A stretch of 64,000 nt of DNA from Amoebidium appalachense (GCA_963693365.1 CAVNZM010000001.1:6758001-6822000), one strand, 5' to 3'; shown: positions 47,902-61,162, numbered from the stretch's first letter. Notes: generated from the letters alone by a model not told the origin. Numbers and translations: made by a program.

Positions 47902-49393
47902 TTTGTTCCTTCCTGTTGAAGACCTCTTGGCTTATGGGATTCTTCCCAGGTACGTTTCCCTGGTTTTGCTCTGTTCGCCGGTCGTATCGCCAGTTCGTTA
48001 CACTATTCCGGCGCTGCTAGTTGGCTCGCACTAGCCCGTTATGGGCCCCGGGTGTATGCGCGCCCGCTAGCCGCTTACCACTTTGTGTTCCCTCTCTTTA
48101 CTTCTTTCTTACCTCTTGTGTCTTGCATGCTCCTTTATTATTTTTATTATTTTTCTGTCTTTGTTACCCGCTTTCGTAAGCACCTCTGCCTCAGCGTGCA
48201 CAGCACACTTTTGGTCCGCACACACCTTCTTGCACTTCCCACTTCCCGTGTGTGCATTGCCCCGCAGAGAAACGCTTGTGTGCGCCTTTTTCGTGCTTTG
48301 CTTTTGTGTTATTCTTCACTGTTTATTTTTGTTTTTGTTTTTCGTCTCTTTTTTTTATCACTTTCTTTTTTGTCTTTTCCCCTTCTGCTTGTCTGCGACC
48401 TACGCCATCAAAAAAAGCTTTACACTTTTACCCTCCTCGCTACTAGCCAATCGGGCGCCACTTGCTGTCGTGTATTATAACCAATCAGCGCGATCGCTCT
48501 TTTGGCCGTGGCTCGGAACTCTGTGTGTCCAATCATTGCGGCGTAGATCTATTTTAGGAAGTTGCTTTTTTCTGTTTACCAATCGTGTCCCGGGACCCTT
48601 GTCATTCCAGTGTTTTCTGTGCACTTTCGCTAGCTTAGCTGCTTTTGGGTTGTGCTTCGCTGGCGCATGCGTTGTTGTTGCTGTTATTAGTGCTTGGCAT
48701 TTAATATTCTCCGTTGTTTTCTGCGTTATTTTTGTTTTCCGCATGTTTAATTGTACTTGCTGTAAGTACTGCATATTTTCCGTCGTGTAATTTTACCCTG
48801 CTCTCCTGACGTCACGTTTTGTCGGTTGCTGCCGTTGCGTTGCTGTACGTGCGCCTTTTCCCGCACACTACCCGCATTCCTGTTGCGCACCGCTGCTGTG
48901 TGACGTCATCTTCTGTTCCTTCGTTCTTGATCGCTGCATGTGTCCGATCGATCGCGTAATCGCTTGTAATCGGATCCGATCGGCGCCGCAAATACGCGAT
49001 TTACATACTGTTCTGATTTATGTTTCGTCATTTTTCTTTTCTTCGGGTACGTATGCAGCCTAACGTCTTTAGGCTACCCCCGCTGACCCTGGATTCAGAT
49101 CGTGCTGCTTGGCCGTGCAATTCTGTCTTTCGTGTTTTGTTGTTTGGTTTGTAAGTGTCTGTTGCTTTCAGTTTCTTTGGTTTCTTTCATTTGTTTGGAG
49201 GTTTACCTAGTTATCACCATTAAAGTCTTGTGTTGTTTAGAGGGGTTGATTCCCTGATAGGTAGAACTAGTGACTGTTTATCTCTCCCCTGTTTTTCCTT
49301 GTCCTGTTGTGTTTTTCAGCTACCCCTGCCTACCTTACTCCTACCTTATCTTGTGGAGAACGGAGTAGCTTTTCACCACCCTCCACTTCTCAG
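47902..49393 (+). other. Long T-rich leader of the retroelement
   Basis: About 1.5 kb of T/C-rich sequence between primer-binding site and gag. It has four CCAAT or inverted boxes near 48449, 48481, 48530 and 48579. T-rich frames (for example 48083-48790) look like composition artefacts and show no known domain. Confidence 0.45.
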
Positions 49394-50125
49394 ATGGCTG
49401 CCCAGCTAGCCGCCGCCCCGCAGCAACTACCGCCCGCCCCCAACGTCCCGCCCGGCTCCTGGTGCCCCCACCGCCGTGCAGACTGCCACGGCCGCCCACA
49501 TTGGGACGCCGCCAACAACCGCTACACCACCCACTCCGCCAACTTCCGGGGCTGCCCCCACTATCGCGCCAACCGTCAAGGTCGCGCAGCTCCTCAAGAC
49601 CCCCCTCCTCCCCCTCCGGCGGCCCAGTACCCTCCCCCTGTTGGCTACTACATGTACTACCCCAATGGTACGATTCCCCCTTCCCCCCTCAAAGCGAGCA
49701 ACGTCCCATTGCTCAAGCTGAGGAACCGCCTGGCTCGCTTCCCCCGTCCCCCGAGCCAGCTTCCCCCCCTGTGCCCCCGCGTAGGCATTCGTCTCCCCCT
49801 AGTACCTACGCCTGCACTGGCACAAACCCTTCGTTTTGCCGCTTCTGTTGCATCCCTAAGCGACAAAATGCCTTCTCTCGCCTCTCCAATGCAGGCCCCT
49901 GCACCTGCTCTTTCGGCCTTCCTGCGCCCGGCCGCCTCCCCACTCACCCATCCCCGTGCCGCTATCCCTCACACCACCCACGCCCCCGTCTCCCCCACAT
50001 CCCCTCAACCCCGTGCCGCTGTCCCTCACATTCCCCCTCCCTCCAATCCCACTTCCCCTGCCCGCCCGGCCTACCGGCCACCACAACCACCCCCTCCCCC
50101 CCCCCACCGACCCCACCCTCAATGA
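49394..50125 (+). CDS. Gag-like protein of the gypsy element
   Basis: Open from ATG 49394. It starts MAAQLAAAPQQLPPAPN, has a Cys/His segment (SWCPHRRADCHGRPHW with a second GCPHYRAN) that may bind nucleic acid, and becomes strongly Pro/Ser-rich. It lacks a standard CCHC knuckle. The protease frame overlaps it in the +1 frame, so +1 frameshifting or an old indel joins them. Confidence 0.55.
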   Translation: MAAQLAAAPQQLPPAPNVPPGSWCPHRRADCHGRPHWDAANNRYTTHSANFRGCPHYRANRQGRAAPQDPPPPPPAAQYPPPVGYYMYYPNGTIPPSPLKASNVPLLKLRNRLARFPRPPSQLPPLCPRVGIRLPLVPTPALAQTLRFAASVASLSDKMPSLASPMQAPAPALSAFLRPAASPLTHPRAAIPHTTHAPVSPTSPQPRAAVPHIPPPSNPTSPARPAYRPPQPPPPPPHRPHPQ

Positions 50126-51299
50126 CCGCCGTGTGCACAAAACCCACACGCTTAAGGTCGGCATAAGCTTTAAGGGTGCACTCACCGGTACGCTTGCATC
50201 TGTACCGCAATCCCAACCTTCCCCTGCTCGACCGCACCCGGTAGTGTTTGCCGTCACCCCTGATACACATGGGGCTGACGCCGACCGATACCGCAATGGT
50301 CGCTGGTTACCTCGCAAGCGTAAGATTGCACTTCCCGCTCGTTTCCTCCGTCCCCCCACCCAACCCTCTACCCCATCCCCCCCTGCTTCCCGCCCCTCTC
50401 CCCCCACCCCCTTCCAATCCACTCCCCTCCCCCCCAGCTCCCTCATTCATTCTACCCTTCGTTCCCCCACAGGTCTCCCCACTTCCCCCCTCCCCTTCCG
50501 CATTCTCTCCACTTCCCCTACCCACTCTCGATCTGACTATACCGCACAAGCCCTCCATCTTCCCGCTACCCTTGATGGGAAAGATTTCGAAGTGTGCGCT
50601 GACACTGGCAGTTACATAACCATTATTTCTCGCTCTGTATTTGATCAACTCAATGATGCCCGCTCGCACAAGAAACTCCCGCTTCTCACTTTGCACACTG
50701 GGCATTCTGATCGTGCCGTTGGTGCAAATAACTTGTCTATTGAACTGCTTGGCACCACCGCCCTCACTATTCAAATTGCACACATCAGGCGTAAGATACG
50801 CGTGTATGTGACTCCCTCCCTTGCCCTACCTGTCATTTTGGGCATGGATTACTGGGCCACACTTTTGCATGCCGGTGTGCACACTGCTCTCCTTGACTGG
50901 CGCACACTTATGATTGGTAACCCCAGCCTCGGCTGGCATGAGCTTCCCTGCACAGTGGATACTGTCCCCACCGCACACCACCACCCCCCAACTATGTCAG
51001 TTAAACGTACTGCCACACAAGCTATCGCCACCTTTACCATCGGCTGCCTCATTACTCACACATACTCCCCCTCCCCTCCCTCCACCCAACCTCCCCCCAC
51101 CCCCACCCCCACCCCCTCCCTCCCTCTCGCCCTCCACCCTTTCCACCCACCCCCACCAACTCATTTTCCACCCCCGTCTTCCTCTCTCCCACTCTCCTAC
51201 CGCGGCCTGAACAAGGCCTCCCCGCTGTGCCTGCTTCTGCACTACCCGCTGCATCGCTGTCCTCGGGCGCCGCACTGTCATGGACTTCTAAATATCTAG
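49956..51299 (+). pseudogene. Aspartic protease region of the gypsy element
   Basis: After a Pro-rich stretch, the frame encodes CADTGSYITIISRSVFDQL, with the retropepsin active site DTG at about 50601-50609, and later VILGMDYWATLL, the second conserved protease block. It ends in Pro/Ser low complexity and a stop at 51299. No single frame connects it to the reverse transcriptase, so I score it as broken. Confidence 0.7.
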
Positions 51300-52420
51300 C
51301 CTCCTGTAATATCTCTCTCAATGCAAATCCCGAAAATTCGTTCCAGGATGGCCAGCGGCCTCCTGATGTTAATGAAAATTCCTTTTGTCCAATGCAAATT
51401 GACCCGTCTGCAGCTGATGTATCTCCAATTCCCCCTTCCCCTTTCCTCCATCCTTCCCTATCCCCCCCCTTCCCCTCACCCCCCCTCACCCCCCAATCCC
51501 CCATCCCCCCACACCGTGACACACACTCCCACAACCCCCCGCCCGCCCACCGCCGCCCCACCCACCATAGTAGGCTGTGTCACTGGCTTTGTTTACAGCC
51601 GCGCCTCCGATAAGTCTAGCGTTTGGCTCCCTATGGGTGTTAGTGGTTTGCCATTCACTCTCAGCGACCCAACACCACTACCGCCGACCGACATAATAAC
51701 CCCTAGTTCACAGCGCGACCCCTCCCCCCCCACCCCCATCCACCCTCCATCCACGTCAATCCGCCACCCCAACCACCCCCCCCACCCTTCCCTGCCCCCA
51801 CCAACCCCCCCGATCGCGCTGCGGACTTGCGACTACCCACCGAAGTCCCTCTTTCCAATCGAATCCCCCTAAACCCCCGTCAGACTCTCTCCCCTGCCCC
51901 CCCCCCATCCTTCCGCCTTTCCCCCACCCACTCCCTCACCCACAAACACCCCTTTCCCACCCATCCCCACACACATACCACCTCCGTTTTCAACCTCTAC
52001 TCAACCGACCCCCGAACCCGCTGTTCCCTCTAAACCCTCGAATCCATTTCCAACTCCCCTTGGCCCCTCACACCCCCCTATCCCTCATACCGCCCCTTCC
52101 CCTTCCCCTTCCCCCCTCCCTCCTTCTTTTTCTCACCCCCCTCTGCTAAGCCTTTGTCACGTACCGCCGAATGGTACTATAGGCCACCCCCTCATGCCTA
52201 TATCTCCCCTGCTCAAGCGATTTCGGCCGCTATCTCGGCCGCCAATCAAAATCCCCTTTCGCCCTCCACACCAGAAACCACATATTATGTGCGGTGTGCT
52301 GATAATTTTTTAATGCCACCTCACACGGCATATGATCTCCCCTGATAGTATATCCCAGGCTTACAAAAACAGCACTTTTACGAACTTGCTGAAATTTCCC
52401 CAAGTAGAGACCCCAAACAC
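51300..52420 (+). pseudogene. Frameshifted linker between protease and reverse transcriptase
   Basis: Coding-like, Pro-rich sequence alternates between frames, for example VGCVTGFVYSRASDKSSVW (frame of 51321-51872) and SRTAEWYYRPPPHAYISPAQ (52157-52216), with stops between. The break-up suggests accumulated indels. Confidence 0.5.
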
Positions 52421-54502
52421 TTGCGCAAATTGGATGGTCTTGACGTTGGGTACCACCTAGTTGATTTACTCCCCGACCAGAAATGTTACTTGCACGTGAT
52501 GAACTTAACCAATCACCCCATCAAGTTACACAAAACCTCGGTTATTGCCGTATGCACTGTCGGACATATTGCATACACTGCTCCGTGCCCAGATATCGAA
52601 ATTACGATAGACCCCCATAACCTCAAAAACAATATGGAAAACACGCTTGTGCAAGAGATATACGCACACCAAGCTGCTTTATCCCACTCTACACGTGCAC
52701 GTTCCGCCGCACAAGCACCGCACTTGGTGGCTGCCCTGCAACCCCCCAACAAACGTGCACGCATAGCGGATTCTGAAGAACCCCCCCAGCCCCCTCCGGC
52801 TGCCAAGTCGCATGATCCCACTTATGATCAAACTTTTGATTATGAGGGCATTAATGATAGTGTTGCTCCTGAACCTTCAAAAACAATGACTGAAAAAGAC
52901 ATAGAAGAACTACGGGATACCCACTTATCACATTTATCCCCCGATCAACAAGATCGCATGCTCGCTCTCTTAAAAAAATACCAAGAACTTACAAACAGCG
53001 ATGTGATTGGCTCAATGACCAAAGCCACCAATCACTACCACTACATCACACTCACGGATTCAAAACCGGTGTCATGCAAAACACGACGCTATTCAGAAAC
53101 CGAACGCCAAGTTATATCCAAAGAAGTCAAGGATATGCTTGAGAAAGGAGTTATACGCGAATCTCGAAGTCTTTATAACAACCCAATCGTATTGGTTAAG
53201 AAGAAAAATGGCACAATTCGTTTTTGCTTTGACGCGAGGGCAGCCAATCGAATCACTTTAAAAACCCTCTACCACATGCCCCGCGTAGATGACTCACTTG
53301 ACGCTATACGCGGCGCATCTGTCTTTACGTTATGTGACGCAAAATCGGGATATTGGCAAGTGCTGATGCACCCTGATTCAGCACCCGTTACCGCATTCAC
53401 AGTACCTGATGGCCACTTTGAATTTGTCGCCATGCCTTTTGGGTTAAAAAATGCACCCGCTGATTATCAACGCATGATGAATTTCGTGCTACACGGCCTA
53501 ACTTGGAATTTCGTAACCGTTTATTTGGACGACATTTTGATATACAGCAAAAAATTTGATGAACATTTAGGCCATCTTGAAATCGTATTCAAGCGCCTAC
53601 TTGAAAACGGCGTACGCCTGAATATGACCAAATGCTCATTTGCAGTCCCAGAAGCCGTTTACCTCGGCCACCTCATATCTGCAAAAGGCATACGTGTTGA
53701 ACCCAAAAAATTACAAGCCGTTCGTGATTGGATCCCCCCACAAAATCCAAAGGAAATTTTATCTTTCCTCGGATTTGCGGGCCACTATCGCCGCTTTTGC
53801 AAAGATTTTAGCGCCACCGCAAAACCACTACGTGATCTCACCCTCATTGGTGCTGAATGGCGTTGGACAGAAGAGCACACTGCCGCATTTGAACAACTTA
53901 AGCAGTTGCTTCTTAGCGACCCCGTTGTCCACCACCCCGATTTTTCTAAACCATTCTACATTGCATGTGATGGTTCCACCCGCGGCCTGGGTGCCGTGCT
54001 CTATCAAATGGGTGATAACGCTGACGAACACCCCATTGCATACGCAAGCCGCGCACTACATGGCGCTGAAAAAAATTATGCACCCACAGAATTGGAAGCA
54101 CTTGCATGTGTGTATGCCGTGCAGCAATTCCGCCCCTATGTCTACGGTAATCGCTTTATTATGATTACCGACCACAGTGCTTTACAGTTCCTCATGATCA
54201 AGGAGCAGCTGACTGGCCGTCTAGCCCGCTGGGCGTTACAGCTGTCTGAATACGATTTTGATATTGTACATAGGCCCGGCAAGCTTCACGTGGTCCCAGA
54301 CGCACTGTCCAGGCAGGCGCAGTTTCCCCCCGCTGTCCCTCTCGTGTCTGCCCCCCTCGTACCCCCCTCCTCCTCTCCTCCTCCCCCCGCCGCCCCCCCA
54401 CCCCACTCTTCCCATCAGCAAACTTCCCGGCGGTATTGCCAATATTGTGAGGCTATTATCTATTGCCAATATCGTAAAAATACCAGATTAATACTGAAGT
54501 AA
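52421..54502 (+). CDS. Reverse transcriptase-RNase H of the gypsy element
   Basis: A 693-residue open frame without a natural ATG at its start. After a linker come the RT blocks: VKKKNGTIRFCFDARAAN, FTLCDAKSGYWQV (catalytic D), MPFGLKNAPADYQRMMN and VTVYLDDILIYS (YLDD box). RNase H follows with YIACDGSTRGLGAVLY, PTELEALACVYAVQQF and MITDHSALQFL, ending HVVPDALSRQ. This domain is intact. The frame then runs through a Pro-rich linker into the 8.9-kb insertion, so the last ~30 codons are insertion sequence. It belongs to a polyprotein, not a free-standing gene. Confidence 0.9.
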   Translation: MRKLDGLDVGYHLVDLLPDQKCYLHVMNLTNHPIKLHKTSVIAVCTVGHIAYTAPCPDIEITIDPHNLKNNMENTLVQEIYAHQAALSHSTRARSAAQAPHLVAALQPPNKRARIADSEEPPQPPPAAKSHDPTYDQTFDYEGINDSVAPEPSKTMTEKDIEELRDTHLSHLSPDQQDRMLALLKKYQELTNSDVIGSMTKATNHYHYITLTDSKPVSCKTRRYSETERQVISKEVKDMLEKGVIRESRSLYNNPIVLVKKKNGTIRFCFDARAANRITLKTLYHMPRVDDSLDAIRGASVFTLCDAKSGYWQVLMHPDSAPVTAFTVPDGHFEFVAMPFGLKNAPADYQRMMNFVLHGLTWNFVTVYLDDILIYSKKFDEHLGHLEIVFKRLLENGVRLNMTKCSFAVPEAVYLGHLISAKGIRVEPKKLQAVRDWIPPQNPKEILSFLGFAGHYRRFCKDFSATAKPLRDLTLIGAEWRWTEEHTAAFEQLKQLLLSDPVVHHPDFSKPFYIACDGSTRGLGAVLYQMGDNADEHPIAYASRALHGAEKNYAPTELEALACVYAVQQFRPYVYGNRFIMITDHSALQFLMIKEQLTGRLARWALQLSEYDFDIVHRPGKLHVVPDALSRQAQFPPAVPLVSAPLVPPSSSPPPPAAPPPHSSHQQTSRRYCQYCEAIIYCQYRKNTRLILK

Positions 54503-55600
54503 TATCAATTATCCATTGCCAATGTATTGCGAGTAGAGATTTTCTGTGGTAGAGACGCTATAGAATTGTAATAGAACTGTAAATATTGACGTAATATCGG
54601 CAACATATTTTGATATTATTGTCATACCATGCCGGGTCTACCACCAATAACTATATACCGTATGAGTAATGTACTGGCAATATCTCAAAACGCGTGTACG
54701 TGTGCCTATTAACAATACAATTTCGATATTGTCAATGTATTTATTCGGTATTATACTATTGCTTGCGGAGTATTGTCAATAAGTTATGAATATATAACAT
54801 GTAGGATAATTTTGTGTCAAATTATGGTATTGTCCAACGTGGCAAGACTATTGCCAATATATTATGAATGTATTATTCCTGACCATTTTGGGTTATTGGC
54901 AATATACCCAATACATATGTCCCATATGGCCGATACAAACATAACGTCGCTATTGGTTATAGGGTTGTGATATGCTTATAATAGGGTCTCAATACGGTCC
55001 AAATGTATTGCCAATGTATCCGTCACAATATCAAGACTATTATGCACCTATTATCTACTATTAGGTAAAAGCAACCGAAAATATGGGGCGTGTATTTTAT
55101 TGCCAATATATTGGTACAATATTGGGGATGAAAGAACAGGTCACTTTACCTATGTAGTTGCAATATTGTGAATGTATTGCCAACACATGTTCAACAAACA
55201 TGTTCGGAGTGTAGTCCTTGTATGCGCAGTACATTGCTAATACCGTGGTATTAGGGTGGACATATACTGACATTATGTAGATCATATCCTACCCATATCA
55301 CATCCATATTAGTAGGACATAAACATGATATAGCAAGAAAACTTTTATCCTATTGCGAATATCTAAGGCACAAGTGGTATTGGCAATGTCACGAATACAT
55401 CTATAATACTGTCACCAATACGGACACAGCTAAGGACACCATATATTGGTTATAGTCTCAGTATATACTGCCAGTATGTTCGAATGCGAACAAATCATTA
55501 CGTAGGAGGTACTATCAATATACTACCAGTACCTGTACGATATACACACGTCATATACAATACATTTGCAGTATAATATGGGTGCATTTCCGTACCAAGA
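54431..55600. repeat. Left sub-terminal array of TATTGCCAATA-like motifs
   Basis: Motifs of the form ATTG(C/G/T)CAAT recur roughly every 30-100 bases (for example 54433, 54471, 54513, 54851, 54895, 55003, 55100, 55380) in otherwise AT-rich DNA. The motif is a near-palindrome (TATTG-N-CAATA). Confidence 0.75.
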
Positions 55601-55829
55601 TTGAGAAGGGCAACGGCCATAACAAGTGGTCCTCACGTTTTTAGCACCTCAAAATATAAAAGTTCTTTGTTTTGAATACTGTTCCTGGGGAAGATGTTCC
55701 CGTGGTCCGTGGTACAAACGTCACCGAACGTCCTACCATTAAACCTTTCACCAGCCTACATCCTGTGTAAGCGGTAGGTTATAAAACTTGAAGTAGCATA
55801 AGGATAATACAGGAAAGTAATGACAACCC

Positions 55830-56365
<536 letters not shown>

Positions 56366-56509
56366 TCAACTCTCTACCCTCTTTTACGTTTCACTGTGTG
56401 TTTCCTCTCTCGTTCTAGCACCAGTTTTGCTAACCGTTACAAACTTCACCTACTCTTGTTCAAGCCTCGACTGGTTGCTGAAATCACCTCCTTTCCTTGT
56501 CCTTTTATG

Positions 56510-56857
56510 ACCCCCCCCCCCCACCCCCTCCTCTCCCCCCTCCCCCCCCCCCCCCCCCCCCCCCCCCTCCCTTCCCGACTGAAGCCTTAGTCTGTACTGA
56601 ATAATCTCTGTCTTGTGACCCACCCTCTCGTCCTTCACTCCCCCCCCCCCCCCCCCCCCCCCCCTTCTTCCTGCCCGGTTCCCCCCATACCTGTTCGCCT
56701 CGATTACTTGCAGTATTTCTTCTTATCCCTCCCCGATAACTATTAATTTTTTTCCCTCTTCTCCCATTGATCCTGTTTTGGTCCTGTGTCCCTCTATTCC
56801 AATGTCCTTTGCGATGCTTTGCTTCTTTGGCTGCCACCCTCGAATGCACACATCATC

Positions 56858-56891
<34 letters not shown>

Positions 56892-57060
56892 TTCCCCTCT
56901 CGTTCCAGCGCCGGTTTTACCCATTATGGACTTAACCTGCTTTTGCTCAAGCCTCCACATGTCTGAAATTCTGCCCCTTTCTCTCGTACTCTTTACCACC
57001 ACCCCCCCCCCCCCCCCTCTTGTCCTCCTACTACCCCTCTCCCCCCAAAAAAACACACAC
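56510..57060. repeat. Poly-C tracts with repeated short spacers
   Basis: C-runs near 56512, 56534-56566, 56641-56664, 56860-56890 and 57001-57017. Spacer sequences resembling TTTTGCTCAAGCCTC and TCTCGTTC.AGC recur, suggesting an old tandem duplication of a ~480-base unit that also includes 56380-56480. Confidence 0.7.
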
Positions 57061-57068
57061 GCACACAG

Positions 57069-57102
<34 letters not shown>

Positions 57103-57243
57103 AACACACACAGCATTCGACACCGTCCAATCTTGTTCTCACCAAGGCATCCACATGCTCGCACACAATGCAAAAACATGCACTCCAAAAACATGCACTC
57201 ACACACACGCACGCACATGCACACCGGGACACACACACACACC

Positions 57244-57309
<66 letters not shown>

Positions 57310-57537
57310 ACACACACACAACGTACACAGACATGCTCACACACACAAACACACAACACACACACACACACATACAGAGAGACACACACACATATGCACA
57401 CACACGGTGCATTTCCTCCCCTCCCCTTCCCTCTCCACAGAGCACACACACACACACACGTGCACACATGCACACACACGGTGCATCCCCCCCCCCCCCC
57501 TTCCCTCTCAACTGAGCACATACACACACACATACAT

Positions 57538-57585
<48 letters not shown>

Positions 57586-57728
57586 CACACATGCACACAT
57601 GCACGGACACGAATCCCCCCCTTGCCCTTCCCTCTCCACCGAGCACATGCACACATGCACAGACATGCACATACACACACACACCACACACGACGCACAC
57701 AGACATGCACACACAGACAAACACACAA

Positions 57729-57794
<66 letters not shown>

Positions 57795-58269
57795 CACACA
57801 CACGGTGCATTTCCCCCCTCCCCTTCCCTCTCCACAGAGCACACACACACACACGTGCACACATGCACACACACGGTGCATCCCCCCTCTCCCCCCCTTC
57901 CCTTTCAACTGAGCACATACACACACACAGACATACACACACACACAACATACACAGACATCCACACATCAGACACAGACACGCATACACACACACACAC
58001 ACACACACATGCACATATGCACACACAGACACACACACATGCACATGTACACTCACACATGCACACACGCACACACGCAAACACGCACATACACACACAC
58101 ATACAGATATGCACACACACACACAGTCTCTCTCTCTTTCTCTCCCTCCCTCCCTCCCTCCCTCCCCCCTCCCTCCCTCCCTCCCAACCATCCCTCCCTC
58201 CTTCCCTCCGTCCCTCCCTCCCTCCCTCCCTCCCTCCCTCCCTCCCTCCCTCCCTCCCTCCCTCCCTCC

Positions 58270-58312
<43 letters not shown>

Positions 58313-58575
58313 ACACACATGCACATGCACATGCACATGCACATGCACATGCACACTCACATATGCACTCACACACACACGCAAACACACACACACACAC
58401 ACACACACATACAGACATGCACACTCTCTCTCTTTCTCTCTTTCTCTCCCTCCCTCCCCCCCCTCCCTCCCCCCCCTCCCTCCCTCCCTCCCTCCCAACC
58501 CTCCCTCCCTCCCTCCCTCACACATACACACATACACACACACGTACACACGTACACACGTACACACGTACACAT
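57055..58575. repeat. (CA)n field with (TCCC)n blocks
   Basis: Irregular CA arrays with recurring GGTGCATTTCC and CTTCCCTCTCCACAGAGCAC spacers (57405, 57477, 57801, 57872). (CTCC)n lies at 58140-58268 and 58446-58520, (GCACAT)n at 58320-58352 and (GTACACAC)n at about 58540-58571. Confidence 0.9.
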
Positions 58576-59190
58576 ATAACCCTCTCTTCTCTTATGTAGT
58601 ATCGTAGGAACGCTTGACAAAGGTACTACACGGGTGTTGGTTGGATGATGACAGTACATGTACCAGTGGGATAGATGCTGTTTACTCCAGGCAATGTACC
58701 AGTGTGTCGATTGATTTAGCTAATATTAGATCTATGTTTAGCTGTGTGTTGTTTTTTCTCCTTTTTGTATTTAAGGCCTGGCCGGCCTCATAAAATGCTA
58801 TTTAATCTTACTCGAGATCGAGCTTTTTTGGCCTTGAAGGCCGATCTTAATAAAGTACTGTGAATGTGTCCCCTGATGAGGGACTCTAGTCGATATATCT
58901 GCAAAACGACCCCCCCCCCCCCCCCCCCCCCCTTAAACACACACACACACACACGCACACACACACACACAAACACAAAAACAAACAAAAAAGAAAGAAA
59001 AAAAGAGCGAGAGAATCCTTGTTTCTCGTATGTTACCAGCACGTAAGCAAGTATTTTATTCATTCACAATACATTGTTAGGTATGTGTAGTATATTATGG
59101 TGTTATTATTTTTTGGTTTACAATATGGTGTCCACATTCCCAATATATCGTTATTGTCGACCAACTACTATGGTAGTGTAATGCTATGAT
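58576..59190. other. Unique spacer inside the 8.9-kb insertion
   Basis: No gene is recognised. It contains AATAAA at 58849-58854, a C-run at 58910-58932 and a CA/A-rich block at 58938-59010. Confidence 0.5.
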
Positions 59191-59194
59191 GACA

Positions 59195-60030
59195 ATTTGT
59201 GCATGCGTTACTTATAAGCATCGGGTTTTTTCACTAACTACCCACAGAGTAGCTTCTAGCACGATAAATTCACCACAAATTATAAGGGGAGATGGTGAAT
59301 GTGCCCTTGGAGTACGAGGGCCACACGAAAAAAACACAACGTTGTAGCTCGAATAGAACCCCCCTTGTAGCATAGTATATGTGCATGTGTTACTTACACA
59401 TTATTGGTTTTTTCAATAACTACCCACAGAACAGCTTCTAGCACGAGACATTTACCACACAGTTTATGGGGGGGATGGTGAATGTGCCCCTGGAGTACGA
59501 GGGTCACACGAAAAAAACACAACGTTGTAGCTCGAATAGAACCCCCCTTGTAGCATAATATATGTACATGTGTTACCTAGACATTATTGGTTTTTTCAAT
59601 AACTACCCACAGAACAGCTTCTAGCACGAGACATTTACCACACAGTTTATGGGGGGGATGGTGAATGTGCCCCTGGAGTACGAGGGTCACACAAAAAAAA
59701 CACAACGTTGTAGCTCGAATAGAACCCCCCTTGTAGCACAGTATATGTACATGTGTTACCTAGACATTATTGGTTTTTTCAATAACTACCCACAGAACAG
59801 CTTCTAGCACGAGAAATTTACCACAAAGTTTTTGGGGGGGATGGTGAATGTGCCTCTGGAGTACGAGGGTCACACGAAAAAAACACATCATTATAGCCCG
59901 GATTGAAACCCCCCTTGTACCATATATATCATATATCATGCGGCATGTGTTAGTTTCGCGTTATTGGTTTCCTAGCACGAGATATTCAGCACACAGTTGG
60001 GGTTGTGGGGGCAGTGTACACCTACAATAT
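59195..60030. repeat. ~183-base tandem repeats, about 4.5 copies
   Basis: The unit contains ATTATTGGTTTTTTCAATAA, CTACCCACAGAACAGCTTCT and GATGGTGAATGTGCCCCTGG, plus an inverted AACGTTGTAGCTCG block. Starts fall near 59221, 59402, 59585 and 59767. The last copy (from about 59945) is truncated and diverged. Confidence 0.9.
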
Positions 60031-60054
60031 CAGGGGTACCGCGCGGCAAAAACA

Positions 60055-61050
60055 CCCCCCCCCCCCCCGGGGGGGGGGGGGGGGGGTCACGCGTGCGATG
60101 GTGCACTTATTATTACGTTAACTAGGCAGGGTATAGCATCAACGTTATTATATGTGCTGCTGAGTTTCTTTGGTTGTACACCCGTCACCAGTCAATTTAT
60201 TGGTGTTGGCGCCCACCTGTGACACCACCTCGGAAGACTGGGGTCACATGTGTGGTGCACACGGTGGGTAAATATCATCAAACTGTAGCTGCAAAAGAAT
60301 GTGCAATTATGCATCACTGTCTGGTATTTGCCTATCCCCCCCCCCCCCCCCCCCCCCCCCCCCCGCCCCCCCCCCCCCCCCCCCCACCGGGCCCCCCCCC
60401 CCCCCCTCCCCCCCCCCCCACCCCGAGGCCGCCTCTCCACACCACACACACACGCACCACACACACACACACTGCTGCAGAGCTACATGGATGCCTTCAC
60501 CATCACGCGTGACGATATTTAATTAGTATTGGTGATATTGCATCAATACGTAACGTATATTGGTAATAGATAGTACATAGAATATATATATCACACGAAT
60601 ATAAATAATACGAGAGCCATATGGGGACCCCTTCCTGAATCGCACGCACGCGTGTATACGTCGCGTTGAAGATGTACTCCATCAACCAACTATTAACATA
60701 ACAACGAGTACACAGGCCTGCCCGGGTGTACATACACGTCTGGGTGTTCACATCTTCCCCCACCCCCCCACACATGACCTTTCTACGTAAAGCGAGGATA
60801 GGCCTCGAGTAAACAGCGTTAACGTTATAACTTAAGCTCCGTCGGAACGTATGGCAACGGTGTCCGAAATATGTCCACCATATCGCCAACCTCACCGATC
60901 CGCCGAGAATCGATCCAATCACATTATGTACACCATGGGAATCCGCTTCTGATAGCAAATAGTGATTGGCTAAACCCAATCCGGTGTGCAATTTTTTGTC
61001 CGTTTAAGCCTGTACGCACGTTGTTTGCTCCATTTCTCTTCCCCCTTCCC
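60055..61050. other. Non-coding part of the 8.9-kb insertion
   Basis: Facing C- and G-runs at 60055-60086 form a potential hairpin. A long C-rich tract lies at 60337-60420 and short CA at 60440-60471. The rest is unique sequence without a recognisable gene. Confidence 0.55.
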
Positions 61051-61061
61051 GCAGGCCCGCA

Positions 61062-61162
61062 GGTGCTTTCCCGCAGGTCGCCTGGTCGCAGGTCCCTTCC
61101 CGCGGGTCGCCTGGTCGCAGTTCCCTTCCCGCAGGTCGCCTGGTCACAGGTCCCATCCGCAG
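61062..61162. repeat. ~33-base tandem repeats
   Basis: Three to four copies of a unit like TTCCCGCAGGTCGCCTGGTC followed by GCAGGTCCC, slightly diverged. Confidence 0.8.

Noticed and set aside
48083-48790. A 235-residue Phe/Leu/Cys-rich frame in the retroelement leader
   Set aside because: T-rich composition artefact with no family signature; an envelope-like gene is not expected in this position.
57020-58579. A 519-residue His/Thr-rich open frame and similar frames across all CA/TG fields
   Set aside because: Dinucleotide repeats leave all frames open; composition is purely repeat-derived.
59195-60030. Regular direct repeats that could suggest a CRISPR array
   Set aside because: The whole 183-base unit is repeated with no unique spacers, and the genome is eukaryotic.
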